Below are positions 11,397 to 25,030 of a stretch of DNA of 64,000 nt, piece after piece. Under the pieces are notes generated by a model. That model saw only the letters and a program-made list of their open reading frames with translations, made no database searches and had not been told where the DNA came from. Source of the DNA: Cercis canadensis (Eukaryota; Streptophyta; Magnoliopsida; Fabales; Fabaceae); the NCBI GenBank assembly GCA_003255065.1, contig QAOA01007268.1:200127-264126 (forward strand), written 5' to 3'. The position numbers were made by a program, and so were the translations under genes. The first letter of the stretch is position 1; each line of letters starts with the position of its first letter.

Positions 11397-12451
11397 TTTG
11401 TGTTGTGCTTAAGTATTCTTCTAAGTGCAGGTTAGTAAAGAAAGCTAAGAACTGGTTTTGCTGGATTGTAAGAACTAGTTCTTAAACTAGTTCTTCTCTT
11501 CTAGTTGCTGCTATGCATATAAAGTCTGCAGATCTCAAAGTGCTTGTCAAAATGTTACTTCACGTGTGATATAACTGTTTCCATATGAAGAGTTGGTAGA
11601 GATCCACCTTTCAAGGGAAGTTAGTAAAAAGTAACTTCTTTGGGCATTACAAGACAAAGGAATAGTTAGTAGAATTGGAATGCATCTCAGCCTTACAGCT
11701 ATCCCAATATCAAAGGTGAAAATGGTCCTTCACATGCTGCCTTCTTCCTTATTATGCAGCTTTCCTTTGCTCTCTGATGATTAACAGAGAGGAGAAGCAG
11801 AAGGAAGAAAATACAGAGCAAGAGCTAGGGTGCTTCTGTAGCCTTCTGTTTTTCAATATGTACTAAGATTTTTCTTCTTCTTAATGTTCATATTTGTGTA
11901 AAATCTACTCTTGAGAGAAAGTACTTTAATAGAGCTCAATTCCTTTTTGAGTGTTATGAACTCAGGATTTCAGTAGGAAATCTGTGAGAGACTTCTAACT
12001 GTGAGACTAGAAGGAGAAAGTTTCTTGGTGAGCTTTTGTGTGAGAAACCAAGTGTGTAAAAGCTTGGAGAAGCTTGGACAAATTAAACTCAGCTTAGTGG
12101 AACCCCAATGCTTTGGGAGAAGTGGATGTAGGTCTTAGTGCTGAACCACTATAAAACTTGTGGCTAAGATCTTCTTATCTCTCATCTTTAAAGTTTCTAT
12201 TGATTATGCTTACTGTATATCATTGATGTTTTTGAACTGATCTTATTTGAGCTTTCTGGTATGATTCATAATTGATATGCTATACAAAATAGATCTGAAC
12301 TTCTCTGTGTATTGATTTAGTTCTTGAGTTGTAGAACTAGCTCTTATAATGTTTAGTTCATGGATTAATTTATGGTGCTAGTTCATTTTAATTGATATTT
12401 TCAAGAAAATCCTATTCACCCCCCCTCTATGAGTGTTTCCTATAACATTCA
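11336..12451 (+). repeat. 5' LTR of the Sirevirus-type element
   Basis: 1116 bases, TG...CA ended. The start is fixed by the target duplication on its left, the end by the primer site on its right. It pairs with the split 3' LTR at 20071-20140 and 27686-28722. Confidence 0.9.
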
Positions 12452-12453
12452 AT

Positions 12454-12465
12454 TGGTATCAGAGC
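12454..12465 (+). other. Primer binding site (initiator tRNA-Met type)
   Basis: 'tggtatcagagc', the standard plant copia primer site complementary to the 3' end of initiator tRNA-Met, lies two bases after the LTR end. Confidence 0.95.
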
Positions 12466-12539
12466 AAAGTGCTCATTATATTTTGTTGGTTTCACTAACC
12501 AAGAGCAAAAGATCTGTATTATTCAGTTGCAAGAATCAT

Positions 12540-14190
12540 GAGCAATCAAAATGAGTCACACTTCACACAAGCCTCCTTTCTTCAATGGAGAAAACTACCC
12601 TTACTGGAAGCATCGTATGGAGATGTACCTTGAGTCAATTGACTTGAAGTTTGGAAAATCGTCATAAATGGTCTCACATCTCCAACAAAAATGGTGAATG
12701 ATGTTGCTGTCGTAAAGGAAGAACATGAGTTCTCTGCAGAAGACAAACTCAAATTCACTCTCAACTCTAAAGCAAGATACAACATAGTATGTGTTGTATT
12801 TGCAAAAGAGTATAAGAATATTGCATCCTGCAATACTGCTAAGAAGATATGGGATAGGCTTGCAGCAATCCACGAAGGAACTAGTCATGTGAAAGAGGCC
12901 AAGATCGGCGTCTACTCTACTCAGTATGAGATGTTCCACATGACTCAGGATGAACCTCTAGACTCCTTTTTTGCTAGGTTTCTAAGCATTATAAATAGCC
13001 TAAAAGGGCTTGGCAAAGTGTCTTCTCAAAAAGAGCAAGTTAAGAAAATTCTAAGATGTTTCACTGAGAAATGGGACTTTAAGGTCACTGTCCTACTTCA
13101 GTATGCAAAATCCAATGAACTCACAGTGGATGCACTAAGAGGAACTCTGGAGTCACACCAGATAATGATTATGCAGAAAAAGTCCATTGTAGTTGACAGA
13201 AAGAAGAGCTTGGCTCTTACCTTCAATGCTTCAGAAACTAGTGCAAAGGAAGATTCAGTCTTCAGTTATGAAGATATAGCTCTCATCACTAAAAGAGTTC
13301 TAGACATGATGAAGAAAAGGAAAGAGAGGAAAAGATTTTAGTCAAGAGGTCAAAAGAACTTCACAAAAGGAGAAACTGTTAAAAAGTCTATCATTTGCTA
13401 TGAATGTAAAAAGCCAGGCCATATCAAGCCTAAGCGTCCAAATCTAAAAGAGAAGAAATTCTTCAAGAAGGACAAAAAGAGGGCAATGGTAGCTGCTTGG
13501 AGTGATGAGGACTCTGATGAAGAGAATATAGCAAACCTCTGTTTGATGGCCAAGGAAAAAGTAAGCAGTGAAAAGAAAGAGGTAATTAATCTAGATTTTA
13601 AACCACTGCCTACTTATGATGAGTTAAGTCTTGTATTTGATGACTTATCCTTTAACTATGAAAAAAGGCTTGCTAAAATCACTACTCTAAAGAAAATCAT
13701 AAAAAGTTAGATCACTGTGGTAGAAGAACTTGAGAAAGACAATATTGCCTTGATTGATAGAGTTAAAGTATTACAACATCAAAATGAGATTCTTGAAAAA
13801 GAAAGTTGTCTTACTGTCTCTGTTACGAATGAGAACGATAATTTGAAAAGAAAAAATTAATGAACTGTCCAAAGATCTAGCAAATTTTGTTCAAGGTAGA
13901 GACAATCTTAATTCTCTCCTTAGAAGACAAAGAATGAGTAATGACAAAACTGGCTTATGTTACTCTCAACCTAACTCTTCAAAGAATGTTAAGAATTCTT
14001 TTGTTAAAGCTTCTGTTTCTCACTCCTATTCTAAGGGAACCTGCTTTTATTATGGCTTTTCAGGACACTTTCCTAATGCATGCTCGTATAAGAAACTTTG
14101 TGCTATTAGGAAAATGATATGGGTGCCTAAGGGTACAACTGTTGCTAACTTGAAAAGACCTAGAGAAGTTTGGGTACCTAAATCTGTCTA
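12540..14190 (+). pseudogene. gag region of the Sirevirus-type element
   Basis: The translation from 12691 has the copia gag (UBN2) pattern: 'AKKIWDRLAAIHEGTSHVKE', 'YEMFHMTQDEPLDSFFARF' and 'GTLESHQ'. Two Cys/His knuckle-like stretches follow, near 13397 ('CYECKKPGHIKP') and near 14041 ('CFYYGFSGHFPNAC'). It is a broken copy. Confidence 0.85.
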
Positions 14191-14196
14191 ATCTAC

Positions 14197-17100
14197 TTGC
14201 AGGTATGTTATCAAGCCAAGAGTGCTTGTTGGTATCTTAACAGTGGCTGTTCTAGGCATATGACAGGAGACTATTCAAAGTTTGTTTCCATTGATATGGA
14301 GGACTTGGGAGAAGTAACTTTTGGTGATAACAGTAAGGGTAGAGGTATAGGTAAAATCAGCTTAACTGTTTCTTTGTTTATTGAAAATGTGTACTTTATG
14401 AAAGGCTTAATGTACAATCTGTTAAACATCAGTCAATTATGTGATAGAGGTCATAGGATTATCTTTGAAGCATCTAAGTGCATCATTCATGATAGAAAAT
14501 CTGATGACATTCTGTTTATTGGTGAAAGAAGTTTAAATGTTTATGTTGTGTCCAAAGAGTCCTCGGATTTCAAAAAGAAAACTTGTTTTGCTTCTCAAAG
14601 TAGTAGCTCCTGGCTGTGGCATAGGAGACTTGGCCATGCTAATTTAAAATTGATTACCAAATTTTCAAAGAAAGAACTAGTCTCAGGCTTGCCTAAGATA
14701 GTTTTCGAAAAGGATAAAATATGTACTGCTTGTCAGTAGGGAAAGCAAATTAAGTCCTCTTTCAGTTCTAAGAAAGTGTTGTCAACCTTTAGGCCATTGC
14801 AACTACTTCATATGGATCTATTTGGACCAACACCTACCTTGAGCTTAAATGGAAAGAAATATGGTTTGGTCATAGCAGATGATTACTCTAGATTCACTTA
14901 GGTATTTTTCCTAGCTCATAAAGATGATACTTTTTCTGTGTTTGAGAAATTTAGCAAAAAGGTTCAAAATGAAAAAAGGTTTTGCAATTTCTTCAATTAG
15001 GAGTGATCATGGTGGTGAGTTTGAAAACAAGTTTTTCAAAAGCTTTTATGAAAATTCAGGAATCCGCCACAATTTTTCCTGTCCTAGAACTCCACAATAG
15101 AATGATTTGTTGAGAGGAAAAATAGTACCTTAGTTGAGATGGGTAGAACTATGCTTTGTGAAAATGATTTGCCAAAGTATTTTTGGGCTGAAGCTGTAAA
15201 TACAACATACTACATCTTGAACAGATGCTTAATTAGACCTATTTTGAAAAAGACTCCTTATGAGCTATGGAAAGGAAGGAAATCCAATATCAGTTACTTT
15301 CATGCATTTGGATGTAAATGTTTTGTTCTAAATAATGAAAAAGATCATATAGGTAAGTTTGATTCAAAATCTGATGAATGTATTTTTCTGGGATATTCTT
15401 TGACTAGCAAGGCATATAGGGTTTTCAACAAAAGAACTTTAATTGTTGAAGAATCTGTGCATGTTGTATTTGATGAAACTAACCCTCTCTTGAGCACAAA
15501 TGCTCTTGAAGAACCAAAAATTTTGCAGGAAAATCTCAAGCTACCTAACAAAACTGAATGCAGCAGGGAGCAAGTTCCAGAACTTGCTATACTTAATCAA
15601 GTTCTATCAGAACCAAATCAACCAGAATCTATCCAGGAAGAAGCCCTAAAACAAAATGCAAGAGAGTTACTTCCAAGAGAAACCATAACTTCAAGAAATC
15701 ACCCAATTAAGAAAGTTATTGGTGATTTGCATGAAAGAATGACAATAAGAGCTTCTCTAAGAGACAAACATGTTAATCTAGCTTTCTCTCCTTTGCTGAG
15801 CCTTTAAACATAAGTGAAGTTTTAAAAGATGAAGCTTGGATCATGGCTATGCAAGAAGAGCTTAATCAATGTGTCAAAAACAAAGTTTAAGATCTACTTC
15901 CTCATCTACAAAATCAATATGTTATTGGTACTAGATGGGTGTTTAGGAACAAATTAGATGAGGATGGAAAGATATTGAGAAACAAAGCTCGACTTGTTGC
16001 TCAAGGCTTCAATCAGCAGGAAGGTATTGATTTTGAGGAAACTTTTGCTCCTGTAGCCAGATTGGAAGCCATAAGAATATTTCTTGCATTTGCATGTTTC
16101 AAAAATTTCAGAATATTTCAAATGGATGTGAAAAGTACATTTTTAAATGGCTTTATCAATGAAGAAGTCTATGTTAAGCAACCTCCTTGTTTTGAAAATA
16201 TTGATTTTTCAAATCATGTGATAAGCTATCAAAGGCTCTCTATGACCTTAAACAAGCTCCAAGAGCTTGGTATGATAGGCTTAGTGAATTTCTTATGGAA
16301 AATGGTTTTTCAAAAGGAAAAGTAGATACCACTTTATTCACAAAGAATATTTCTCATCACATTATCATTGTTTAGATTTATGTTGATGATATCATTTTTA
16401 GCTCTACTAACACTTTGTTATGTCAAGAGTTTGAAAAGCTCATGAAAAGTGAATTTGAAATGAGCATGATGGGTGAGCTTAACTCTTTCTCAGTCTTCAA
16501 GTAAAGTAAACTGAAACTGATATTTTTATCAATCAATCTAAGTATACTCGAGAGTTGCTCAAAAGGTTTGGAATGAACAATGCAAAAGGTATTTCTACTC
16601 CTTTGAGTACTGCCACCAAGTATACTCTGTTATATCTGACAGCAAGCAGGCCTGACATTTTGTTTTCTGTATGTGCTTGTGGTAGATTTCAAGTATGTCC
16701 TAAAGAATCACATTTGACTGCTGTAAAAAGAATCTTTAGATATTTGCTTAACACTGTTAATGTTAGTCTCTGGTTTAACAGAACTAGTTTTTTCAAACTA
16801 GTTTCATACACTGATTCTGACTATGTTGGATGTTCTATTGATCATAAAAGCACTAGTGGAGGATGCCAATTCCTTGGAGGAGCCCTAGTTTCCCGGCAAT
16901 CCAAAAAGCAAAATGATGTGGCTCAATCAACAGCTGAGGCAAAATACATGACTGCTGGTCTCTGTTGTTCCCAAGTGCTATGGATGAAGCAACAGTTGCT
17001 TAACTATGGTATTATTCTTGACAAAATCCCTCTGTTGTGTGATAATACCAGTGGTATCAATATTGCTAAAAATCCAGTTCAGCATTCTAGGACCAAGCAT

Positions 17101-17265
17101 ATTGATATAAAGCATCATTTTTTTAGAAATCATGTCATAGAAAAGGATATTGAACTTTTTTTTGTTAGTACTGAAGATCAAATTGCTGATACTTTCACCA
17201 AAGCACTAGCTGAAAACAAATTTTCCTTTCTTAGACATGAATTAGGATTGCTCAATTCGTTATAA
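14197..17265 (+). pseudogene. pol region of the Sirevirus-type element
   Basis: In order: protease ('WYLNSGCSRHMTGD', near 14230), pre-integrase ('LWHRRLGHANLKLI', near 14615), integrase core (about 14790-15400), reverse transcriptase ('[20 protein letters not shown]', near 15985) and RNase H ending 'ADTFTKALAENKFSFLRHEL' near 17240. Protease, then integrase, then RT is the Ty1/copia order. It is broken at several points. Confidence 0.9.
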
Positions 17266-17639
17266 GTGCTTTCTTTTTCTTTTTAATTTTTTCTCGGCAT
17301 ATCATTTTTTCTTTGATTTTTCTGTTTTGTATCTTAAGCTGGTTAATGTTCATCTGTCCTAGGTATTTCTTTGATATCTTAGCTTAGAATTGTTGAAATT
17401 TCTTTTGCCTAGTGGTAAGTGCTTGATCCTGATCTCTTTTTCATTTCTCGTTTTTGGGCTGAGTCTTTTAATCATTTCTCCTCTGGGCCTTTCTATTTGT
17501 TGCGGCCCGGTTGCCTCAGTCTTTAGTAAAATACTTGTTTCATGCTCTGGCAATTGTTTCCCTGATCAAACGCCCCATTTTCTACTTTTCCCTTAAGCAA
17601 AACACTCATTTTCTATACTTGTAGTTGATCTTCTAATCA

Positions 17640-19620
17640 AAATGCTCGTTTTGATCTTGTTCCATCCCCGCATTATTCTTCTTCTTCTTCTTTGCTTCAT
17701 ATTTCACCCTATATCTCTCATTTCTCTACTTTGTAACCTTCATTCTCTCCACGATCTCCTTTGTAACTGCCTTCGTGGTGCCAAATATTTCTGTTCCACT
17801 GCTGGTCGTGCTTCAACCTTCTCTCTATTTAAGGATATGGACAAACGTCGAGCAAGCCAACGACTGATGGCGAAGTCTAAGGGCAAGGCCCATGCTAGAA
17901 GCTCTCGTGGTCCTCCCATTGATGTTTCAGACTCCACCTCTTCCTCTGAAGAAACTCCAGAGATGGCTTCTCTGATTCACTGTAAGGGCAAAGGTAAAAT
18001 GTCATCTTATTCCTCTATGTCATCTCCTTTATTTTCTGAGTTTCCTTCTGTCCCCATTTCTAAACCTATTTCTGAAAAGCTCATGCCTTTATTGCTTCTT
18101 GAGGCACCTTTTACCTCCCACTCCAGCCTTTCTTCTCCATCTCACTTCCTTCCATTATCCCCCATTCCTAAATCACCTGAACCCTCACCCACCAAACCCC
18201 TCTTCTGAACATTCCTTATCCTCACCCTCATCCTTTGAGTCTGATTCCTCATAAGACAATAAACAGCTCTCCTTCTGACTCAACCTCTGAGTATCACTCT
18301 CTCTCACATTTTGAACCAGGCAATGTGCCTCGGTCACCCTCTTTTTCAACACCTTTTGTTGAACCAGAATCACCATCTGTATCTAAAGCTGACAATGCTT
18401 CAGTTCCATTTGGCTCTAAATCTTATGCACCTCCATCAGTCCTTTCTGGCTCTGGCAAACGATTCAAAATGAAAGCCAGAAGGACTGCATTCATGCTAAG
18501 GGTTAAGACTCCCTCTCGAAGAGGTCTTGCTTCTCTGTTTAAGAATGCAGTGATAGAAGACATATACCATCCCTTGTATGCTCACAAGCCTATTGCTCCT
18601 AGAAGTGTCATCTCTTGGGACCACAACTCTCCTACTACAAAGACCATTCAAGACATCTTTGCCTCCATAGGCTGGTTAACAATGCTCAAGCTGAATGCTC
18701 CTATATACCTTAAGGTAATAAGACTTTTCTATGCTTATCTTCAGTCTCTGCAAGAAGCTAAATCTGGTTTGATTTACCTAAAAACAAATGTAGCCGGGGT
18801 AGAGATTGTACTCATTGAAAGAGTACTAGTTGGACTGTTTAAATTACCTGTCAAGGGAGCTTCCCATTTTATGTAGAAGGTCTGGCCTTCTGACCTCCTC
18901 TCTTTCGATGATGCAATGACATCACTCTGTGATTTTCTAGAGGTGAGAGGTCAGGGCAGACCACCTTCAATATACTGTTTTAACTCTTTAACAAAAACTT
19001 TGGCTAGAATAGTTACTACTTAATTACTGCAAAGAGCTGGAAGTCACACAGACTTCTCCACTCCTGATTTGTATGTTCTATATCATTTAAAGCATGAATT
19101 ACCTCTGAGTCTACCTCGATTAATTTTGAGCACCATGGCATCATCAATAAAAGCAACTAGAACAAAGACTAGTTTACCTTATGGAATGTTGATAGTGAAG
19201 ATATGCCAATTTTTCAAGGTAGATCTCTCTCAGTTCACTGAAGAGACTATACCACCTAAGCTGCTTCTTAGGCGACTGATGCCATAATCCAGATCAGCAG
19301 AGGATACTCTAGCCAGCTCCAAATCTACCAAGACCAAGAGAAAAGCTACAACTCCTTCTTCTTCATCAAAAACTTCCAAGAAGACTAAGCCTTCCACTAA
19401 ACCAGTATCTCCTTCTCAAAAAGTGGATCATGTGGAGTGGATAGCCTCGGTCAAGCCTGAAGAATTAGCCAACTAGATCGGAAGGAGGCTCAACTACTTC
19501 CAATCCTTAACTTTTGAGTGTTCTGCTCGATTGGTTGTGGTGGAGAAATAATTGGCTCATACAAAGGCAGAGTTGGCAGCTTTAACATCTTCCAAGTCAT
19601 ATTCTTCTTAAACTTTATTT
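17640..19620 (+). pseudogene. Third, envelope-position ORF region of the Sirevirus-type element
   Basis: After pol come about 2 kb with long open stretches: a hydrophobic start, a Ser/Pro/Lys-rich part ('MDKRRASQRLMAKSKGKAHA'), then a folded-looking segment ('RGLASLFKNAVIEDIYHPLY', 'RSVISWDHNSPTTKTIQDIF'), and a Lys/Ser-rich tail. The position matches the env-like ORF of SIRE-type elements, but I see no clear fusion peptide or other feature showing envelope function. It is broken. Confidence 0.6.
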
Positions 19621-19856
19621 TCTAGTTATGATTTCTGATTAATATGTAGAACTTTTGATCTTAATCAACTTTAGATGACATCTCTTTGTTGCATATCATG
19701 CATCAGTTCATTGATCTTATTGTGTTTGATCTCTGGATCTTTATTGATATTGTTTTATCACTGCTTACTATTACTTATTTGCAGTGCTTGTTTGATTTAT
19801 GTTATTTATTCTGCTTATGTTTATCTGAATTCTTTCCCTTGTCTTTTTTATTATGA

Positions 19857-20068
19857 CAAAGGGGGAGAAAAATATCTGAGATAGTCTGTTTGAACTGTTG
19901 TTTATTCTGTTATATTGATTGTCTATCTCAGCTGTAGGAAATCTCCCTATTTCTTTAAACTTCTTTTTAAAAACTACTTTTAGAATTAGTTTGAGAACTA
20001 GTTCTGAGGTATGCTCATATTCAGGGGGAGAATTTCCTTAATCATTTGTCATCATAAAAAAGGGGGAG
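19857..20068 (+). other. Repeated polypurine tracts before the 3' LTR
   Basis: 'caaagggggagaaaaa' (about 19857), 'cagggggagaatt' (about 20022) and 'aaaaaagggggagat' (about 20055) lie in the last ~200 bases before the 3' LTR. Multiple polypurine tracts at this place are a known mark of Sireviruses. The last tract abuts the LTR. Confidence 0.85.
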
Positions 20069-20070
20069 AT

Positions 20071-20140
20071 TGTAAGCTCCACAATTCTCTATCCTACTTT
20101 TGATGATAACAAATGATTCTATATCTTCTAATTTGTGTTG
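20071..20140 (+). repeat. 3' LTR of the Sirevirus-type element, left piece
   Basis: Starts 'tgtaagctcc' and matches the first 70 bases of the 5' LTR, then breaks where the Athila-like element begins. Confidence 0.9.
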
Positions 20141-21465
20141 TGTTATCACGGAAAAAGTGTACGCAAGTGCACGTATCGTAATCAAGTAATATAGATTTGA
20201 GTTAAAATTATCGTCCCACGGAGATTGTGACTACAACGTACCAAAATTGTTTGTATTCCAATTTTATCTAGATAGTTGATAAGGTCAATTATGGCAATAA
20301 TTGAATACATAATAGTAAATGAGTGACAATTACTGTAAAACGAGTAGAAATATGGAATAAGAGTATCTAGGGTTTTGATTTCACCGTAGCTAGTCCAGAT
20401 CTTAACTCCTAATTCATTAACCAAAGATAATCTTCTTAACTGCTAGCCAAGAACCCTAATTTATCTATTAGCCTTTTCCAGGGTCAAACAAACGTATTCC
20501 CAATTTATGAACCCACTATATTTCTATATGAATTGCGAATAAACTGGTAATTCAAATTACTTCTAAGGTTCTCTTTTAATGGCTACATAGATTATAAAGG
20601 TATATCCCTATCCTTTATAAAATCCATGTCCTTAATCCCTAGGATCTCCAATTACAACTAACCTCCCGATAACATTGCAAATATCAAATCATCTAATTTG
20701 ATGGCCAATCAAAAAGAAGCAATAAGAACAGAGATTAAGAAGACAATTAATTAAACGATCTTTTGATTAAGTCTATAGAAATTACAATTTGTCCTAAGCT
20801 AGACTACGTCTTCACCCTAGATGGTAGAATTAGTTCATAACAATGAAAGAAAGCATGATTATACAGAAATTAGACATAAGTATATGAGAAAAAGGTGAAA
20901 GAAACTCTTACTCTGAAAATCAATGAAGAAATCTCAATCTTCAAGCTTGATCTCCCTTCTCTTCTTGCCTCTTGTCTAAAAACATGTAGAACCATAATTT
21001 AGACTTTAAGAGTCCTATTTATATGTCCTAGGAAGTTTAGGAGAAAAAAGAATTAAAATAAAGTAAGAGTCCTAATGAAATTAGGGAGTTTGAAAGTCAA
21101 ATCCCGAGTTGACCTCGGGGGGGCTGCTGCCTCCAATTCTCTACTTGAAGGGTGCTACGGCCTCCAAGTTTCTGCCTGGGGGGGCTGCAACGCCCTAACT
21201 TCTATATGATCTTTGGTTTTCTTCGCAAATAGGGGGCTGCAGCTCCCTGAGCCGGCTACGGCGCCCAAGTTGCTGCTTTCATCCCAAATTTGTCAAAACT
21301 TGCTCTTTTTGACCCCGAAAAACACCAAAGTGACTTCCAAAGACTTCTAACGTAAAAACCTATAAAATAAACATTAATTCATAAGAATCAAACTCAAAAT
21401 ACCCTAGAACAAACAATTAACAAGGTAGATAAATACACGATAAATGGTATAAAACCGACTTATCA
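20141..21465 (-). repeat. Left LTR (3' LTR in element orientation) of the nested Athila-like element
   Basis: Starts 'tgttatcacgg', ends 'accgacttatca'. On the minus strand a TATA-like 'catataaatagga' lies near 21020, and a cluster of GC-rich 'gctgcggc'-type motifs at about 21110-21285. Confidence 0.85.
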
Positions 21466-23683
21466 AATACCCCTCAAACTTGGGATTTGCTAGTCCTCGA
21501 GCAAAACAAAGAATTAAACTAACAAAGTTAACAAAATTAACACACATGAGTGACAACATAATTCTACTAACCAAATAGGCCTCAAGGATAAAAATAATCA
21601 TAGTTCAAGGAAAATTTATCATATCATGAAAGTGTATAAATTAATTCAAATGCAAGTTGTAACTCACTAATAATCTCCTTGAGTGTGTGTGTGTAACCTT
21701 TCACTATGAATAAGTTTATACATGCTCACCCAAGCAATTAAACCTTTAAATAAAGCACATGAGGAACTTCATAGACTAGCTTTTCATGCCACTCTCCACT
21801 AATGTAGGCTAGTCACAACATCAAAGATCAAAAGAGCTTTTCAAGATTGTAATGAATGGCTAAGGTTAAGGTGAGGTAAAGGATACTCAATGAGGTTCAT
21901 TCACCCATGACACAAAACCAATCTAGGCTTTTAGAGCCCTTTTTCACTAGTTTTCACCCAACTTTTTCACCAATTTTTTCTTCTTTCTTAGTCATCCACC
22001 TTGATTATTTTCCTCTTTTTCACTTGATTGTGCTTCTCTTCATTCTTTCTTTTCTTTAAATGCTTGACTTCACCCCCAAACTTATTCTCTTTTAATGATC
22101 AAAGGGGTGTATCAATTTTTTTTTTCTAGTCAAGAAGTAGCAATCTAGTTTTTCTTTTTAAAGCTCAACACTCCTCCCATCCACCCTCATTTATCCATTT
22201 GCTTAGAATACATTTCCTAAACTGATAATGTGTCATGAATGCAAGGTTAGAAAAGTTATTCAAGGGTTAGTTTAAGGTAGAGGTGACAAAGAAAAGGTTA
22301 CACGTAGGCTCAATTGGGGTGACTAGGGATAGAAATAATGCAAGGGTCGGCTTGAAAGGCTCAAACTATCCAAACAATGCCTAAATCATCTCCCTAAAGT
22401 TGCATAGCCTAGGATTTCACTTCAAGTGGCATTCAAACTAGTTCTAGAGTCCTCAGAGGTCATACAAGTACTAAGCATGCCTAAACCTTTTTCAAATCAA
22501 GCTAAGAATGCAAATGCTTAGGGTTGTGTGCTCAATATGTCAAGAAAATACAAGTTAAGTCAAAAACTAGCACAAGAATCACACGTACACATAAACCTAA
22601 CATGCATCATTTTCCAAGAGCTATGAAGAATTACAATCATTTTTATCATTGGCCCTAGGTTTTCAAATTTCATCATCACTCAAAATAACACAAACTATAA
22701 TTAAAAGTCTACTAATTAAACATCCTAATAACAAAAAGAAATTATGGGCAAAACAAAAGAAAGAAATTCAACAATTACCACCCCCAAACTTAAGACTAAC
22801 ATTGTCCTCAATGTTAAACAAATTAAGGGAGAAAGTATAGAAAATTCCCCTGGATAAGAGATGGATCAATCTTCAGATGNNNNNNNNNNNNNNNNNNNNN
22901 NNNNNNNNNNNNNNNNNNNNNNNNNNNNNNNNNNNNNNNNNNNNNNNNNNNNNNNNNNNNNNNNNNNNNNNNNNNNNNNNNNNNNNNNNNNNNNNNNNNN
23001 NNNNNNNNNNNNNNNNNNNNNNNNNNNNNNNNNNNNNNNNNNNNNNNNNNNNNNNNNNNNNNNNNNNNNNNNNNNNNNNNNNNNNNNNNNNNNNNNNNNN
23101 NNNNNNNNNNNNNNNNNNNNNNNNNNNNNNNNNNNNNNNNNNNNNNNNNNNNNNNNNNNNNNNNNNNNNNNNNNNNNNNNNNNNNNNNNNNNNNNNNNNN
23201 NNNNNNNNTTTTTTTTTTTTTTTTTTTCCGAAGGAAGTAGGATGTTGTAGCGCTGAGGGCCAGCGCTGCGACGCCTTAGGCTTTGTTTGGTTTTTCTTGA
23301 AGAGGTAGCATCTAGCATTGCAACATCCGTATTAGGCACTGCGGCGTTGTATTTGTTGTCAACTTCGTCAAAAATACTTTTCATGCACTTTTAAACTCCT
23401 TGGAACCCCCAAAATTACTTCTACACCTGAAAATTAACAACACTAAAGAAAATGTAAGCCTAACACATAACCAAAGACATAAGATAAAAATCTAAGAAAT
23501 CAACAAAACAAAAGGAAGGGTTAAGAAAATGGGTTGCCTCCCAAAAAGTGATTGTTTTATAGTCCTTAGCCTGACTATCTCTGGAAGAAATTAACCAGGA
23601 TAAAAAATGGTAGTGGAGGTCTTTTGGAACTTTACTCCACTATCTCTATGAGCCTTGAATTGTTGATCATTCTCCTTTAATCT
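21466..23683 (-). other. Non-coding 3' region of the nested element, with N gap 22880-23208
   Basis: No protein-like frame is visible. On the minus strand 'taagtttgggggt'-type motifs recur at about 21473, 22074 and 22788, matching motifs in the plus-strand sister element. The N run is followed by 19 Ts; open frames across it are meaningless. GC-rich 'agcgctgcgacgcc'-type motifs lie at 23240-23350. Confidence 0.7.
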
Positions 23684-24616
23684 TCATACCTCGTTTCCAT
23701 CTCCAAAGCAAGAAGACTTCTTGAGGTACTCCGAAAAGATATTTTTGAATGAGGGTTTCTTTTTCTTTATGTTCTTATGAGACTCAACTCGAGGTAAAGA
23801 ATCAACTACTTGCTTTGTGCAGACTTTCTCATCTTGAAACTTTGAGTCAAGTGGCTTTTCCTTTTTAGACATCCTTTCAATGCAAGCTTCAATTGGTTTC
23901 TTTAAGGAGTTTGCTTGAGACACTTCTTTGGTGCTTCCCTCTATTGTGTCAATTTTGAAGCACCTATTTTCTTCATTTGAGTGTTTAGTTTCCTTGAACA
24001 CCTTGAATGACATTTGATCACCTTGCACTCTCAAGGTGAGTTGCCCTTTCTGCACATCAATGAGAGCTTTTCTCGTTGCTAAGAATGGACGACCAAGAAT
24101 GATAGGGATCTTGGTCCTCCTTCATGTCTAGCACAACGAAGTCCGCAAATGAACTTGTCCACTTTCACCAATACGTCCTTAAGGATTCCCCTTGGATATT
24201 TGACTGATCTGTCCGCCAGTGTCAAGGAGATGGAGGTTGGTTTAACTTCTCCTATACCCAATTTCCTGAAAACAAAAAAGAGGCAAAAGGTTAATACTAG
24301 CACCAAGGTTACAAAGTGCCTTACCAAAAGATAAGTTGCCAATAATGCAAGGAATATTGAAACTCCCTGGATCTTTTAATTTTGGTGGTAACCTTTTTTG
24401 TAAGATTGCACTACACTCCTCAGCAAGTATCACAGTTTCACAATCCCCTAGCTTTCTCTTATTGGTGAGAATCTTCTTCATGAACTTGACATAACTTGAC
24501 ATTTGTGCCAATAATTTTACAAAAGGAATGTTGATGTGGAGTTTCTTAAACACCTCTAGGAATTTACAGAATTGCTTGTCCATGTTCTGTTTCTGAAATC
24601 GATGAGGAAAAGGCAC
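23684..24616 (-). pseudogene. Protease region and C-terminal tail of the nested Athila-like element
   Basis: The minus-strand translation has '[19 protein letters not shown]', '[16 protein letters not shown]', '[20 protein letters not shown]' and a Lys-rich tail ending 'KSSCFGDGNEV', close to the sister element at 37850-38560. It is broken. Confidence 0.85.
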
Positions 24617-25030
24617 TCGGGGTTTATAAGGTGGAGGGTTATCAGAAAAAAGAATAGACTTAGGTTTCTATTCCTCCACAATCTCGCCCTTTGGTACCTC
24701 CTTTGAAGGTACAATAGTCACATTATTATTTTTTATGTCTTTTTCTACTGCTGTACATTTTCTTTTTGGTTCCTCTAATATTTTTCCATCTCACAGAGTT
24801 ATTGCATGGACTTGCTCTTTGGGATTTCTTTTTGTATTACTAGGTAATTACTCTTGTTCTCCAGATGAGAGCAAATTAGAGATTTTCCCTACTTGCACCT
24901 CTAAATTCCGAATAGAAGCCACTTGATTCTAAAGTGTAGTGTTTGTCCTTGTCATAAACTGAGTGGTGTTCACTATGAGTTGAGCAAGGGCGTTTTCTAA
25001 TGAACTCTTAGGTGGTGCGGGAGCTTGCAT

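Noticed and set aside
17642-19620. Host gene encoding a secreted or Ser-rich protein
   Set aside because: It lies between pol and the polypurine tracts of the Sirevirus-type element, inside its LTRs, so it belongs to that element.
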